Assembly: GCA_034437655.1 (NCBI GenBank)
Contig: DAOTTU010000044.1
Coordinates: 1-64,000 of the forward strand
DNA length: 64,000 nt
DNA from: J027 sp034437655
Lineage (GTDB): Bacteria; Chloroflexota; Anaerolineae; Aggregatilineales; J027
Direction of reading: 5' to 3'
Numbering within the stretch: the stretch's first letter is position 1; each line of letters begins with the position of its first letter. This document shows, piece by piece, positions 43,268 through 52,156 of the stretch. The notes under the pieces are model-generated. The model worked only from the letters and a program-made list of their open reading frames with translations. It had not been told where the DNA came from and did not search any database. A program made the translations under genes and the position numbers.

Positions 43268-43795
43268 TCAGGTGCCTACATTGGCTTCCAATTTGTCATC
43301 GTCATCAACGGGAGGGGCGTCGTCTGCGGCCGCTTCAACAGGCGTTTCCTGCTCAAGCAAGGTGTCAATCTCAGCACGAATGCTGTAGAGATTATTCAGC
43401 CCCAGATAAACGATGGCGTAACGGACATAGGCAATCAGGTCAAGGTCTTTCAGCCCGGCAATCACCATATCACCAATGACACGGCTCTCCACTTCCGACC
43501 GCCCTAACTGGCGAAGCTGGTCCTCAATGCTGTTCACCAGACGGTCAATATCAATCGCAGCAACAGGGCGTTTTGCGCAGGCAATACGGATTCCACGCAG
43601 CATCTTCTCACGCCGATACTCCTCGCGACTTCCGTCAGACTTCACCAGCATTGGAATGCCGACTATCGCTTTTTCCAGCGTGTTAAACCGATACCCACAC
43701 ACCGTGCATTCACGACGCCGACGGATATTGTCGTCATCCGGGGTGGTGTCTAGCACTTTATGTTTGCCAGATGTGCCGCATTTAGGGCACTGCAT
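43268..43795 (-). CDS. nrdR: Transcriptional repressor NrdR
   Basis: A 175-residue protein from ATG 43795 (MQCPKCGTSG), with GAGG upstream; an ATG four codons earlier is possible. The zinc ribbon is CPKCG and CTVCGYRF (residues 3-34), and an ATP-cone follows from about 48 to 135 (VVKSDGSREEYRREKMLRG in part). NrdR senses dATP/ATP balance and represses reductase operons by binding tandem boxes; two such boxes lie just upstream at 43877-43923, so autoregulation together with nrdJ is expected. The C-terminal 30 residues are an acidic tail. Confidence 0.95.
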   Translation of the reverse strand: MQCPKCGTSGKHKVLDTTPDDDNIRRRRECTVCGYRFNTLEKAIVGIPMLVKSDGSREEYRREKMLRGIRIACAKRPVAAIDIDRLVNSIEDQLRQLGRSEVESRVIGDMVIAGLKDLDLIAYVRYAIVYLGLNNLYSIRAEIDTLLEQETPVEAAADDAPPVDDDDKLEANVGT

Positions 43796-43876
43796 GGAAG
43801 ACCTCATCCCTGTTAAACGTTCTTTACGGTGATGTGTTGTATCACCGCGAATGATTTGCGCAGAAACCGCATTAAT

Positions 43877-43892
43877 GCACCATATATAGTGA
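43877..43892. promoter_or_regulatory. NrdR box 1
   Basis: GCACCATATATAGTGA matches the NrdR box consensus (ACACWATATATWGTGT type). Together with box 2 the centres are 31 bases apart, three helical turns, as in known NrdR operators. Confidence 0.88.
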
Positions 43893-43907
43893 ATTAAGGT
43901 AATCAGA

Positions 43908-43923
43908 ACGCTATATATGGTGT
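43908..43923. promoter_or_regulatory. NrdR box 2
   Basis: ACGCTATATATGGTGT, a second NrdR box. On the reverse strand a TTTCAC / TATAGC pair (16-base spacer) overlaps it, so bound NrdR would block the promoter. The rest of the gap, 43924-44140, shows no gene. Confidence 0.88.
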
Positions 43924-44140
43924 TTTTTACCGTGAAAGTAGCTACACTCTACCACAGAACAGGTGTTCAACGAACGGTACTACGGTACTGGAACAGGTAG
44001 GAGTTGCGTTAACTGAGATTAAGAATGCGGCCACTACTGGGGATTGTGTGAAACCTTAAAATTTTGGATTCTATAGAAAAAATCATCATGAGGGGGTGAG
44101 ACATTTGACTCCTGATACGTGCAGGCTATGGGGTTGAAGG

Positions 44141-44542
44141 TTATGCTTCGATACGCCTGCTTTCGATGTCTTTCATAATCGCGGCGTGAGCATCATCAAG
44201 CGTTGCAACAAAGATCGTTTTGTTTTGGACAATGCGCATGACAATGCCCGCAATGGTCCGAATCAGCAGGTTGTTGATCACCATCGAAACCTGCACCACG
44301 TTTTTGTGTTTGATGAGGGGGTCGCGTGTCAGGTGTGAAAGTGCGGCTTCTGGCAAATAGGTGTTAGTACCAATGTTGATAATCGGATAAACCCTGATGT
44401 CCTGTGCTTCGATTTCCTCAATAATTTGAAGATGAAGTGTGTGAAACTGTTCCCATGTCCATTTGCCTTCGTAATCGAAGGTGATGATCTTAATATTCGA
44501 ATGTTCCGGAACGTCTTCCCATTTGTGTGTGATATTTCCCAT
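44141..44542 (-). CDS. Hypothetical protein with STAS/SpoIIAA-like pattern
   Basis: A 133-residue protein from ATG 44542 (MGNITHKWEDVPEHSNIKII); a TTG 12 codons upstream is a weaker start. The beta-alpha alternation (IITFDYEGKWTWEQFHTLHL, then RVYPIINIG and a C-terminal ATLDDAHAAIMKDI helix) recalls SpoIIAA-like lipid/regulator domains, but this is a visual judgement. A clear promoter (44635-44663) drives it alone. Confidence 0.6.
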   Translation of the reverse strand: MGNITHKWEDVPEHSNIKIITFDYEGKWTWEQFHTLHLQIIEEIEAQDIRVYPIINIGTNTYLPEAALSHLTRDPLIKHKNVVQVSMVINNLLIRTIAGIVMRIVQNKTIFVATLDDAHAAIMKDIESRRIEA

Positions 44543-44634
44543 TGCTTTGACCTGCTTTGCGTTGGTTTCGACTAACAAGCCCGGTGGTACAACAGTGCAT
44601 TAATTTGCGAAAGCACCGTTGCGACATTATAGTC

Positions 44635-44663
44635 ATAGTATGTGTTTCGGTTGTGCCTGTCAA
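44635..44663 (-). promoter_or_regulatory. Promoter of the STAS-like gene
   Basis: On the reverse strand TTGACA (44658-44663), 17 bases, TACTAT (44635-44640). Confidence 0.75.
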
Positions 44664-44720
44664 ATTCTACGCCAAACCTCAATATTTGTATGTAGAATCG
44701 TCTTAAATTGAAAGAAAAAC

Positions 44721-46028
44721 ATGGCAAATATTCTGGTAGTTACCACGCCAAGTCCCGGTCATATTAATCCGTTCTTGCCGCTTATCAAACAACTCACTGC
44801 CAACGGGCACAATGTCTGCTGGTACACTGGCGAAGTTTTTCGAACCGGCATTGAAGATGTCGGCGCACAATTTGCACCCATCAAACAAGCGGTTGACCAC
44901 GGAGGCGTGCCGAAAACAGAGGCTTTTCCGAACTTGCAGGACTTAACAGGCTTGCAGGATTTTGTCCAGAGTTGGAAAACAATTTTTCTGGACAATGCAC
45001 CATTGCAAATGCAGGATCTTCTCGATGTTCTGGAGGATTTTCCGGCGGATGTGGTGCTGTCTGACGAAACGACTTTCAGTGCTGGTTTTGTGTGCGAAAA
45101 AACAGGCTTGCCACATGTCGTGGTTTCGACCTCTGTTTACTTCTACCGCAGTCATGATACAGCACCGCTTGGGCTTGGTATGTTACCAGACGCAAGTTTG
45201 CTGGGGCGGTTGCGCAATGGTGTACTGGCTTTCGTTGCGGATCGCATTCGGCTCCGTGAATTGGTTGCACATGGAACGAAAACACGTCAGGCAGTCGAAT
45301 TGGAACCTCTCCCCGGCGGCGTCTTGCAGAATGTCAACCGCAAGCCAGATATGTACCTGTTAGCGACAGTTCCCTCCTTTGAATATCCAATGCACGACAT
45401 GCTACCAAATACCCACTTTATCGGCTCGTTAAATGTCCCCTTTCAACATGATGATTTCTCCGCGCCAGACTGGTGGCCACGCTTACAAACTGAGCAGCCT
45501 GTCATCCACATTACACAAGGCACTGTCAATAACAACAACGCCGATCAATTGCTACGGCCAGCTCTGGAGGCGCTGCAAGACGAGAATATGCTTGTGGTGG
45601 TGACGACGGGCGGGTTGCCACCAGCGGCGCTCAATCTGCCGAATAACCGCTCCAACGTTATTATTGAACCATTCGTGCCGCATCATCAGTTGCTGCCGCG
45701 TGTTGATGTGATGGTGACCAATGGTGGCTATGGCGGTGTGCAACGCGCTCTGCTGTATGGTGTTCCGCTGGTGATTTCCGGTGCGACGGAAGAAAAACCG
45801 GATGTCGCTGCGCGGGTTGAATGGGCTGGTATGGGCATCAATTTGCGTCAGATTCAACCCGACCCTGTTACCCTGCGCAACGCCGTGCAACGTGTTCTTA
45901 CAGAATCGCGATTTGCTGAAAAAGCCAGAGCATTGCAGGCTGAGTTTGCAACCTACAATGCCCCCCACCGTGCTACCACTTTGTTAGAGCAATTCCTTGC
46001 CGAACGCGATACCCCTCCTTCGAAATAG
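44721..46028 (+). CDS. GT1-family glycosyltransferase (MGT/UGT type)
   Basis: A 435-residue GT-B enzyme. ILVVTTPSPGHINPFLPLIK at the N-terminus and, in the donor domain, EPFVPHHQLLPRVDVMVTNGG with GGVQRALLYGVPLVI match the macrolide/UDP-glucuronosyl-transferase group. The usual nucleotide-sugar-binding HGG is here NGG (TNGGYGG), an Asn in place of His. Such enzymes glycosylate small lipophilic acceptors, carotenoids or sterol-like lipids. It stands alone; the acceptor is unknown. Confidence 0.88.
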   Translation: MANILVVTTPSPGHINPFLPLIKQLTANGHNVCWYTGEVFRTGIEDVGAQFAPIKQAVDHGGVPKTEAFPNLQDLTGLQDFVQSWKTIFLDNAPLQMQDLLDVLEDFPADVVLSDETTFSAGFVCEKTGLPHVVVSTSVYFYRSHDTAPLGLGMLPDASLLGRLRNGVLAFVADRIRLRELVAHGTKTRQAVELEPLPGGVLQNVNRKPDMYLLATVPSFEYPMHDMLPNTHFIGSLNVPFQHDDFSAPDWWPRLQTEQPVIHITQGTVNNNNADQLLRPALEALQDENMLVVVTTGGLPPAALNLPNNRSNVIIEPFVPHHQLLPRVDVMVTNGGYGGVQRALLYGVPLVISGATEEKPDVAARVEWAGMGINLRQIQPDPVTLRNAVQRVLTESRFAEKARALQAEFATYNAPHRATTLLEQFLAERDTPPSK

Positions 46029-46047
46029 CGCCGCTATGCGCTGTTTT
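46027..46047 (+). terminator. Weak terminator after the GT1 gene
   Basis: AGCGC pairs with GCGCT around six bases, then GTTTTC. It begins within the stop codon. Confidence 0.45.
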
Positions 46048-46241
46048 CAGTGCTGAATGTCATGTTTTTTGCTGTGAAGCGCCAAAAGTATACGACAATT
46101 AACATATAACCGAATGGCTTGCTGTTGCGTTGAGCGCTGGTCGGTATCGCCATATCGCCATACTGTTTTTGAATTGCATTGGTATCTGTAGTGAAAACTA
46201 TTGGTTGCTAACCCTGCTGGCTAAGAGAATGGAGCCATCTT

Positions 46242-47138
46242 ATGGTCAAATTCCTTGCAAGAATAACCGATACGCTTGAGCATTTTTGGGAACAATATTT
46301 CATGCAGCGGCTAGCGGGAACCCTCCTCGTTGGCATTTACCTCACCTTTATTCTGCTGGTTGAGTTCAACCGGCTCGGCATTCTCTTTGCTCCATTCAAT
46401 GACTGGCTACCCACAAACCACTTTTACGCGGTTGAAATCGCCTTTACCCTGCTGTTGTTTGCTGAGGTGGTTAGTCTCGTTTTTGCACTGACACGCTCGT
46501 TTTCGCGTTCTGTAGGGATTCAACTCGAAATTCTGTCGCTAATTTTACTGCGTGATACGTTCAAACAGTTCACCGATTTTAGCGAACCGATTGAGTGGGA
46601 ACAGGTTTCTGATGGCGTTATCCCGATGATCAGTGATTCTTTGGGGGCGCTGGCTATTTTTATTATCGTTGGCATTTATTATCGGCTTCAACAACGGCGT
46701 CCGATCACAGCCGATGAGGTTGAGCAACAAGAATTTATTGCCTACAAGAAGGTGATCGCGCTGGGGTTGCTGTGCGTTTTTGCAATCATTGGCATTGTGG
46801 ACATTGTGCGCTGGATACGCGGCCTGGAAATTTATCCCTTTTTTGAAACATTCTATACCGTATTGATTTTCACCGATGTACTGATGGTGCTTATTTCCTT
46901 GCGCTATGGCATCAGTTTTTCAATCACGTTCCGCAATTTTGGTTATGCTGTTGTCACTGTGTTCATTCGTCTTGCATTGATTGCCCCCACCGTTATCGGC
47001 GTTTTGCTGGCAATTGGCACAGCCCTGTTCACACTCGTATTGACCTATGCCTACAACATGAGTGGTCAATTTATGGCTGAAGAAGATGAATTAAGGCCTG
47101 CTCCAGATAGCCCTACTGCTGATGTACCTGCTGCCTGA
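46242..47138 (+). CDS. Hypothetical membrane protein
   Basis: A 298-residue protein with about seven hydrophobic segments (for example LAGTLLVGIYLTFILLVEF and LGLLCVFAIIGIVDIVRWIR), an inside-facing Gln/Arg loop (YYRLQQRRPITADE) and a short acidic C-terminus. No catalytic or transport motif is recognised. A GAGAATGGAG ribosome site precedes the ATG. Convergent with dps. Confidence 0.65.
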   Translation: MVKFLARITDTLEHFWEQYFMQRLAGTLLVGIYLTFILLVEFNRLGILFAPFNDWLPTNHFYAVEIAFTLLLFAEVVSLVFALTRSFSRSVGIQLEILSLILLRDTFKQFTDFSEPIEWEQVSDGVIPMISDSLGALAIFIIVGIYYRLQQRRPITADEVEQQEFIAYKKVIALGLLCVFAIIGIVDIVRWIRGLEIYPFFETFYTVLIFTDVLMVLISLRYGISFSITFRNFGYAVVTVFIRLALIAPTVIGVLLAIGTALFTLVLTYAYNMSGQFMAEEDELRPAPDSPTADVPAA

Positions 47139-47181
47139 AAGCGAAAACAGGATTGTGGCTGGCACAACCCTGCTTTTGCTT
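47138..47181. terminator. Bidirectional terminator between the membrane protein and dps
   Basis: AAGC-AAA-CAGG-TTGTG pairs with CACAA-CCTG-TTTT-GCTT around GCTGG, with short T-runs at both outer ends. Placed in an 80-base convergent gap. Confidence 0.75.
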
Positions 47182-47217
47182 GCGATTGACTTATCTGCTA
47201 CTTCACTGGCGCATTTC

Positions 47218-47709
47218 CTAGCGGAGGTGTGCTTCCAGGAAGTACAGTAGTTTGTCGCTTTCACGGGTGATTTCGACGAACAGGTCTGCGGTGATTTCGT
47301 CGCCGCCTTCCATTGCAGCCGAAGCAGCCCTGCGATTGCTGTTAGCATATGCCCCAAGGCGTTCAATCAACGCACGGACAAAATCTTCGCCAGTGCTCAG
47401 GTCGTCGGGGAATTCTGGAAGGGTCGTATTCTGGGCAGCCATGCGAGCAGTCCCCTGTGCATCTGCGCCCAGTGCCGTAACACGCTCGGCCAGGTCATCA
47501 ACATGGTCTTCGATGGCGTCTGCAATCTCATCAAATAGCCCATGCAAATGGAAGAAGTTCATGCCCTTCACATTCCAGTGTGCCTGCTTGGTTTGGCTGT
47601 AGAGGTCGAAGCTGTCAGCAAGCTGCTGATTCAGTAGACCAATCATCTCACCCTTCAGGGTTGTATCAAGATCAACGCTAGACTTGTATGTTTTAGCGGT
47701 AGGTTTCAT
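47218..47709 (-). CDS. dps: Dps-family ferritin-like protein
   Basis: A 163-residue four-helix protein. TKQAHWNVKGMNFFHLHGLF and DEIADAIEDHVDDLAERV hold the inter-subunit ferroxidase His, Asp and Glu ligands. Dps oxidises and stores iron with hydrogen peroxide and shields DNA in starvation. An AAGGAG site precedes the ATG. A 10-base perfect palindrome ACTATATAGT about 40 bases upstream may be an operator. Confidence 0.95.
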   Translation of the reverse strand: MKPTAKTYKSSVDLDTTLKGEMIGLLNQQLADSFDLYSQTKQAHWNVKGMNFFHLHGLFDEIADAIEDHVDDLAERVTALGADAQGTARMAAQNTTLPEFPDDLSTGEDFVRALIERLGAYANSNRRAASAAMEGGDEITADLFVEITRESDKLLYFLEAHLR

Positions 47710-47900
47710 TCGTAACTTGCTCCTTAGCTGGTTGCAAGATCATTTTTTCTACTATATAGTCTACATCATCTGATTTTTAATACAAGTTAATTTGATAGAT
47801 AATCACGGTTTTTTAATCTCAGGCCGTATGGTTAAACCTGAGATGAGCCAGTCGTAAAGTTCAAGCATAATCAGCTTCAAGTCAGACTTAATCAATGTGA

Positions 47901-47929
47901 TAGACAAGCACCGCGCGCTCATGTATAGT
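47901..47929 (+). promoter_or_regulatory. Promoter of the 135-aa gene
   Basis: TAGACA (47901-47906), 17 bases, TATAGT (47924-47929). Confidence 0.7.
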
Positions 47930-47959
47930 GGGGATAGTACAGAATGAGTAAATAATGAG

Positions 47960-48367
47960 ATGGCCCCCATGGAAAACACACTGTTCCTGCTTAGCAAATG
48001 CGACATTGACCGTCAGATTGAGGTCTGCGATAACGATATGATCCACGTGACATGGCAGCACATGACCTTCCGTTTGAATGTCACCGGGCTGATTCAGCTT
48101 GTTCGTTTCCTGGATATGGACTATGAAGGCGAATTGTCACGGTATTTTGTGCTAGATGGCAACATGGATGATGGATATAACCTCTGGATTCACGACGTCG
48201 CCATCCATCTGACAGTGGACGAGTTGCGTACATTCCGCTATTTGTTGGAAGATGCATTGATTGCGCTGAAGCATCGTAATATGTTGCAACCGGGTGTATT
48301 GCCGGGTGTGCTACAGTTCACCACTGCGCTCAATGCTGTCCGACCACAAATGCCAAGCCTCAACTAA
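47960..48367 (+). CDS. Hypothetical protein (135 residues)
   Basis: A soluble acidic protein. It may begin three codons later at ATG 47969 (MENTLFLLSKCDIDRQIEVC). The middle has several beta-like hydrophobic stretches (HMTFRLNVTGLIQLVRFL) and a helical end. No family is recognised. It has its own promoter. Confidence 0.6.
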   Translation: MAPMENTLFLLSKCDIDRQIEVCDNDMIHVTWQHMTFRLNVTGLIQLVRFLDMDYEGELSRYFVLDGNMDDGYNLWIHDVAIHLTVDELRTFRYLLEDALIALKHRNMLQPGVLPGVLQFTTALNAVRPQMPSLN

Positions 48368-48410
48368 AACCTGTTCTCCCACAACAGCTTTCCCACCTAA
48401 CGTGACGTGA

Positions 48411-48446
48411 CATGTGCTAGAAAGAGGCTCATTCCTCTAGCACATG
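48411..48446. terminator. Strong stem-loop downstream of the 135-aa gene
   Basis: CATGTGCT pairs with AGCACATG and AGAGG with CCTCT, with a three-base bulge and a six-base loop. There is no T-run, so it may be a Rho-type or 3'-end-protecting hairpin. Confidence 0.5.
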
Positions 48447-48570
48447 CGCGTTGCGAGTAGACGTTGCGTTTACAACTCAAACGTTTTTCTATCCCCCATT
48501 CGCGGCAACGTGTTGTAGAGTAGAATATATTGTCAACTCAGTTAACCAACAACCATCGAAGAGGCTTGTT

Positions 48571-49422
48571 ATGCCTTCTCTTATTCGTAGCGAACGTCAG
48601 ACGTTGCGTGCGATTCAACAACACATTCTGGCACTAAAAACCCGTGCAGGTGGAGCCTACACACAGATCAGCACTGTTGGTGCGCTCTTTCATCCCAATA
48701 CTGCCCAACCCGACCTGAATCTGGTAACGCCACACCAGGGGGTGGCCTGGACGCGAAACGATGATCTCAACGAAGCCTTTGACCTGCTTGAATCTCGTGG
48801 GCGCAAAGCACGTCTGCAATACTTGCGTGGGCTATTCCCAGAAGCATTTGAACGACAGCTAGCGCTGTATGGGCTGCATAGAGAAACACAGACCCCTATC
48901 TGGGTATATGCGCCCATTGAGGGACCATTTCCGCCAGATGAAATCCCCTTCGGTCGGATTCAACATCAGGGGTTTGATCTAGACGATTTTTCGGTGGAAA
49001 TCGCTACTACCCGTGAACAAACTGCCGACTGGTTGCGTATCTATCGGTCAGCCGCATATGGTGTTGACTTGCCGGGCACCGACCGGGTTGAGCTTGAGTT
49101 GCTCCGTAATGAGCAAAAACAGGGGCACAGCCTGCTGCTGATCGGTACACACCATGACACCCCCATCATTGCTGCGAAGCTCACGGTCGGGCATGACGCC
49201 GCAGAAATTGAAGAGCCCATGATATTGCCAGACTGGGCCGGGATGGGGTTCGAAGAGGCGGTGATCGCGTTTGCGGTTCATCAATTACGACAAGATAGTC
49301 ACCGAGTGATCTACACGGCGGGCGATCCTTCCTACCACCGTGATTTATACCTGCGGATGGGTTTTATCAAAATGACGCAACTGGTTACATTTGTTCGTGC
49401 AAAAAATGCGGTGAATATTTGA
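48571..49422 (+). CDS. GNAT-like acetyltransferase
   Basis: 283 residues from ATG 48571 (MPSLIRSERQTLRAIQQHIL) behind GAGG; an in-frame upstream ATG at 48451 lacks a ribosome site. The C-terminal third resembles a GNAT domain: LLLIGTHHDTPIIAAKLTVG as the central strands, and TAGDPSYHRDLYLRMGFIKM as the final strand-helix of the fold. The acetyl-CoA loop (Q/RxxGxG/A) is not obvious, so activity is uncertain. Overlaps the next start by one base. Confidence 0.6.
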   Translation: MPSLIRSERQTLRAIQQHILALKTRAGGAYTQISTVGALFHPNTAQPDLNLVTPHQGVAWTRNDDLNEAFDLLESRGRKARLQYLRGLFPEAFERQLALYGLHRETQTPIWVYAPIEGPFPPDEIPFGRIQHQGFDLDDFSVEIATTREQTADWLRIYRSAAYGVDLPGTDRVELELLRNEQKQGHSLLLIGTHHDTPIIAAKLTVGHDAAEIEEPMILPDWAGMGFEEAVIAFAVHQLRQDSHRVIYTAGDPSYHRDLYLRMGFIKMTQLVTFVRAKNAVNI

Positions 49423-50246
49423 TGCACTGGCAAACCGTTTTGCTGCAGTCGAACAACGACTTTGACGCGACCACCCTCAAAGACACCCTGAAGCAAACGG
49501 GTTATAAATTCTATGACCCATTTCCGGGTGGGCTGGGCGCACCGATTGGAAAAGTAGACCGCTATCGCATGTTTCTATCACCGCGTGTAGAGGGATGGCA
49601 GCGCTTACTTGTCCACCCGCAGGACACTATTTCTGAAAGTCTTGTGTCGCTGCTGGCTAATGGTTCTACGACCCTGCATCTGATGGTGTATGGCGACGAA
49701 AAGTTCCAAATCGGCGTCAAAGGGGCAGATGTTGGCACAGACTGGCAAGCATTGTCACCATTTTTGCGCGATGGTTGTACGTTGGAAGATGTCGCAGCGG
49801 CCGCAACCCAAACGGTCGTGATTGAAAGACAAGACGAAGCCAATTTACCACCTGAACTGCAACAGATGGCACGCGAACAGGGCGTTAAAGGCGAGGACGT
49901 CGATAAGTTGATGGGCAAAATGTCGAAACGTCTGTTCAAGAAAGCTGCCAAACACGACAGTGAAGCTGATATACAACAGGTACAGGCTGCTGTCAGTGGT
50001 CAGTCGGCTGGTATGAATTGGAATAGTGTTGCCGGGCAACGTCTAGCGGCTGTAATGCAATGCGTGGCTGTACCCACAGACTATTGGCGAAAGCCAACAT
50101 GGCATACACTGACAGGCGCGTATCAGGTCGCACGCCAACAACAACGCGGCAAAGGTCACCTGCTCCCCGGTGACGAAGAAAAGCTCGCGGCGGTACCAAA
50201 TGCGCTGGATTACCAGTTGTTATACTTCAGCAAAAAGCGGGATTAA
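49422..50246 (+). CDS. Hypothetical protein (274 residues)
   Basis: Starts at ATG 49422 within the TGATG junction with the preceding gene, indicating coupled translation. It has a Tyr/Phe/Pro-rich beta region (residues 25-75) and a central charged helix (about 140-190, with PPELQQMAREQGVKGEDVDK). No motif identifies it. It ends overlapping the convergent YacP-type gene by four bases. Confidence 0.6.
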   Translation: MHWQTVLLQSNNDFDATTLKDTLKQTGYKFYDPFPGGLGAPIGKVDRYRMFLSPRVEGWQRLLVHPQDTISESLVSLLANGSTTLHLMVYGDEKFQIGVKGADVGTDWQALSPFLRDGCTLEDVAAAATQTVVIERQDEANLPPELQQMAREQGVKGEDVDKLMGKMSKRLFKKAAKHDSEADIQQVQAAVSGQSAGMNWNSVAGQRLAAVMQCVAVPTDYWRKPTWHTLTGAYQVARQQQRGKGHLLPGDEEKLAAVPNALDYQLLYFSKKRD

Positions 50247-50722
50247 TCTTCTGCGCCGCCGAAAATTGCTAGCCATTCTTCAACTTCGGCTTTGGTCAGG
50301 CGTGGGTTGCGTTTCATCGCCTCGGCGGGCGTGGGGGCATCTTTGAGGATTTTCGTCAGGTCGCGCGCAAATTCTTGTGACTTGATAACGCGCATCTTAC
50401 GACGTATGGCCATCGCAGTCACTTCATTGTCAGAGGAAACGACTGTCCAGCCGGGGGCATTCCGCCGGCCGCGAATAATGCTACGTAGCACATCGTCAGC
50501 CGTAGAGTGGACGGACGCAAAACGCACCTTTACTTTGCCATTCGACAGACTGCGGTCAAAACCAGATGGAATGCCTTTGTCAAAGACAACCGTGACCTGT
50601 TTGCCAGTGCGGGCGCAAAAGCTGCGCAGTTTTAGCACCAGCTTGGCCTCGTCATGTGGGTCAGCAAGGTCGATGTCTGGTAATTGTCCGATAAGGTTGT
50701 GTCCATCAATCAAATACGGCAT
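50243..50722 (-). CDS. YacP-like NYN-domain ribonuclease
   Basis: 160 residues from ATG 50722 (MPYLIDGHNLIGQLPDIDL); the open frame extends upstream but without homology. YLIDGHNL with its catalytic Asp, then VTVVFDKGIPSG and VVSSDNEVTAMAIRRKM give the acidic residues of the PIN-like NYN fold. YacP/Rae1 cleaves mRNA on the ribosome in Bacillus. The tail (AEMKRNPRLTKAEVEEWLAIF in part) is the usual C-terminal helix. Confidence 0.82.
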   Translation of the reverse strand: MPYLIDGHNLIGQLPDIDLADPHDEAKLVLKLRSFCARTGKQVTVVFDKGIPSGFDRSLSNGKVKVRFASVHSTADDVLRSIIRGRRNAPGWTVVSSDNEVTAMAIRRKMRVIKSQEFARDLTKILKDAPTPAEAMKRNPRLTKAEVEEWLAIFGGAED

Positions 50723-50844
50723 GTTTTGTTTGGTTTGATTCACTTTACTTGCTGCCTCAGTATAACCGAATATGCATCCAGCGCTCATAAAATTTTTGTA
50801 TATTTGCCAAATATTCACCAAGGTCTAAGAGGATAACGTACGGA

Positions 50845-51525
50845 ATGCAACGCTTATTGATCGCTGTGCTGCTGCTGGCTGTTGTCGGTGGTGGGGCAGT
50901 GCTGGTCTACGAGACGTTAACGGAAGAAGAACCGCAAGACTTCGCCGCCAATCTTATCAGCGTGGACGATATTGAGCTTCCTTCAACAGGTTTTGCCAGC
51001 GTTGAAGGTGAGTATGACTGGCAATTCCCCGCCGATTACGCCCCACACCCTGACTTTCAGCGTGAGCAATGGCAACTCGCCACCGCCGACAATTGTGCTG
51101 GGCAACTGAATGTGGTGTTTGAACGGATTTCGCTGGTACCCGCCGCATTCGTCCAGGAGTCTGAGTCAAGCTGGCGCGTAAATGATGTGGTGCTGGCACA
51201 AGGATTCATCGAGCAGGGAGGGGAAACGATCGTCGAGGCTGAACGTGCTGAACGTCAGACACTTGACCTCGCCGGGGTCAGCGATGAGCGCGTCTTTGTG
51301 GATGCATGGTCGTTGAATTTTGCTGAAAATATCCTCCAGCTACGCAGCAAAGACGGTGAACTGACGGCCAGTTTTATGCTACAGGATGGGCAACCGCAAG
51401 CCGCTACGGATGAATGGTATCTTTACACCCGTGCTGGTCAAATTACGGTTGAAAGTAACCTGACCGGGTTAGACAACTTCACCTGCGACATTACCTTGAC
51501 GCACCGTTTCGGGAGTAGCTCATGA
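50845..51525 (+). CDS. Exported hypothetical protein
   Basis: A 226-residue protein whose first 22 residues (MQRLLIAVLLLAVVGGGAVL) form a signal peptide or anchor. The rest is beta-rich, with Cys at FTCDITL near the end and near DNCAGQLN, a likely disulfide. No family recognised. Its stop overlaps the next start (ATGA), implying translational coupling with the DNA glycosylase. Confidence 0.65.
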   Translation: MQRLLIAVLLLAVVGGGAVLVYETLTEEEPQDFAANLISVDDIELPSTGFASVEGEYDWQFPADYAPHPDFQREQWQLATADNCAGQLNVVFERISLVPAAFVQESESSWRVNDVVLAQGFIEQGGETIVEAERAERQTLDLAGVSDERVFVDAWSLNFAENILQLRSKDGELTASFMLQDGQPQAATDEWYLYTRAGQITVESNLTGLDNFTCDITLTHRFGSSS

Positions 51526-52115
51526 TCTATGACCGTGAGTTTTACACCCGGAACGCGCGTGACATCGCCCGCACCCTGATTGGGGCACGGTTGGTGCGTG
51601 AACTGGACGGGGAACGGCTTAGCGGTACGATTGTCGAAACTGAAGCCTACACCGGGTTGGATGATCTGGCGTCACACGGGCGAGTCGGCAAAACTGAACG
51701 GAATATGCCCATGTGGGAAGAACCCGGCCATGCCTACCTGTATCTGATTTACGGCATGTACTGGTTGTTGAATATCGCTGTAGAGCCTGCCGGCCAACCA
51801 GCAGCCGTGCTTATTCGCGGCATTGAACCCGTTGAAGGACTGGCAACCATGCAGCGGCTCCGGGGGCCACGACGAGAACGCTACCTGACCAGTGGGCCCG
51901 GTCGCCTGACCATTGCGCTCAGCTTGACGGGGGACATGAATCGGGCAGATATGACCACCGCTGATAGTGGGTTGTGGATTGAGCATGACCAGGCCTTCGA
52001 AGACACAGAGGTCGAAAGCGGACCACGCATTGGGCTGGGCAAAAATGTACCCGAACCGTGGCTGAGTATGCCGTGGCGCTGGTGGCTCCGTGGTAACATG
52101 TTTGTATCGAAATAG
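51522..52115 (+). CDS. 3-methyladenine DNA glycosylase (AAG/MPG family)
   Basis: A 197-residue protein. ARTLIGARLVRELDGERLSG, then VETEAYTGLDDLASHG and HAYLYLIYGMYWLLNI match the alkyladenine glycosylase family; the catalytic Glu lies in VETEAY. It excises alkylated bases such as 3-methyladenine to start base excision repair. Overlap with the upstream gene is four bases. Confidence 0.93.
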   Translation: MIYDREFYTRNARDIARTLIGARLVRELDGERLSGTIVETEAYTGLDDLASHGRVGKTERNMPMWEEPGHAYLYLIYGMYWLLNIAVEPAGQPAAVLIRGIEPVEGLATMQRLRGPRRERYLTSGPGRLTIALSLTGDMNRADMTTADSGLWIEHDQAFEDTEVESGPRIGLGKNVPEPWLSMPWRWWLRGNMFVSK

Positions 52116-52156
52116 TAGACGAATATCCTAAACGCAATCGAAAGGACATCAGGGGG

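Noticed and set aside
43980..44000. GGTACTACGGTACTGG repeats as an operator or att site
   Set aside because: Short, imperfect and not adjoining any mobile gene.
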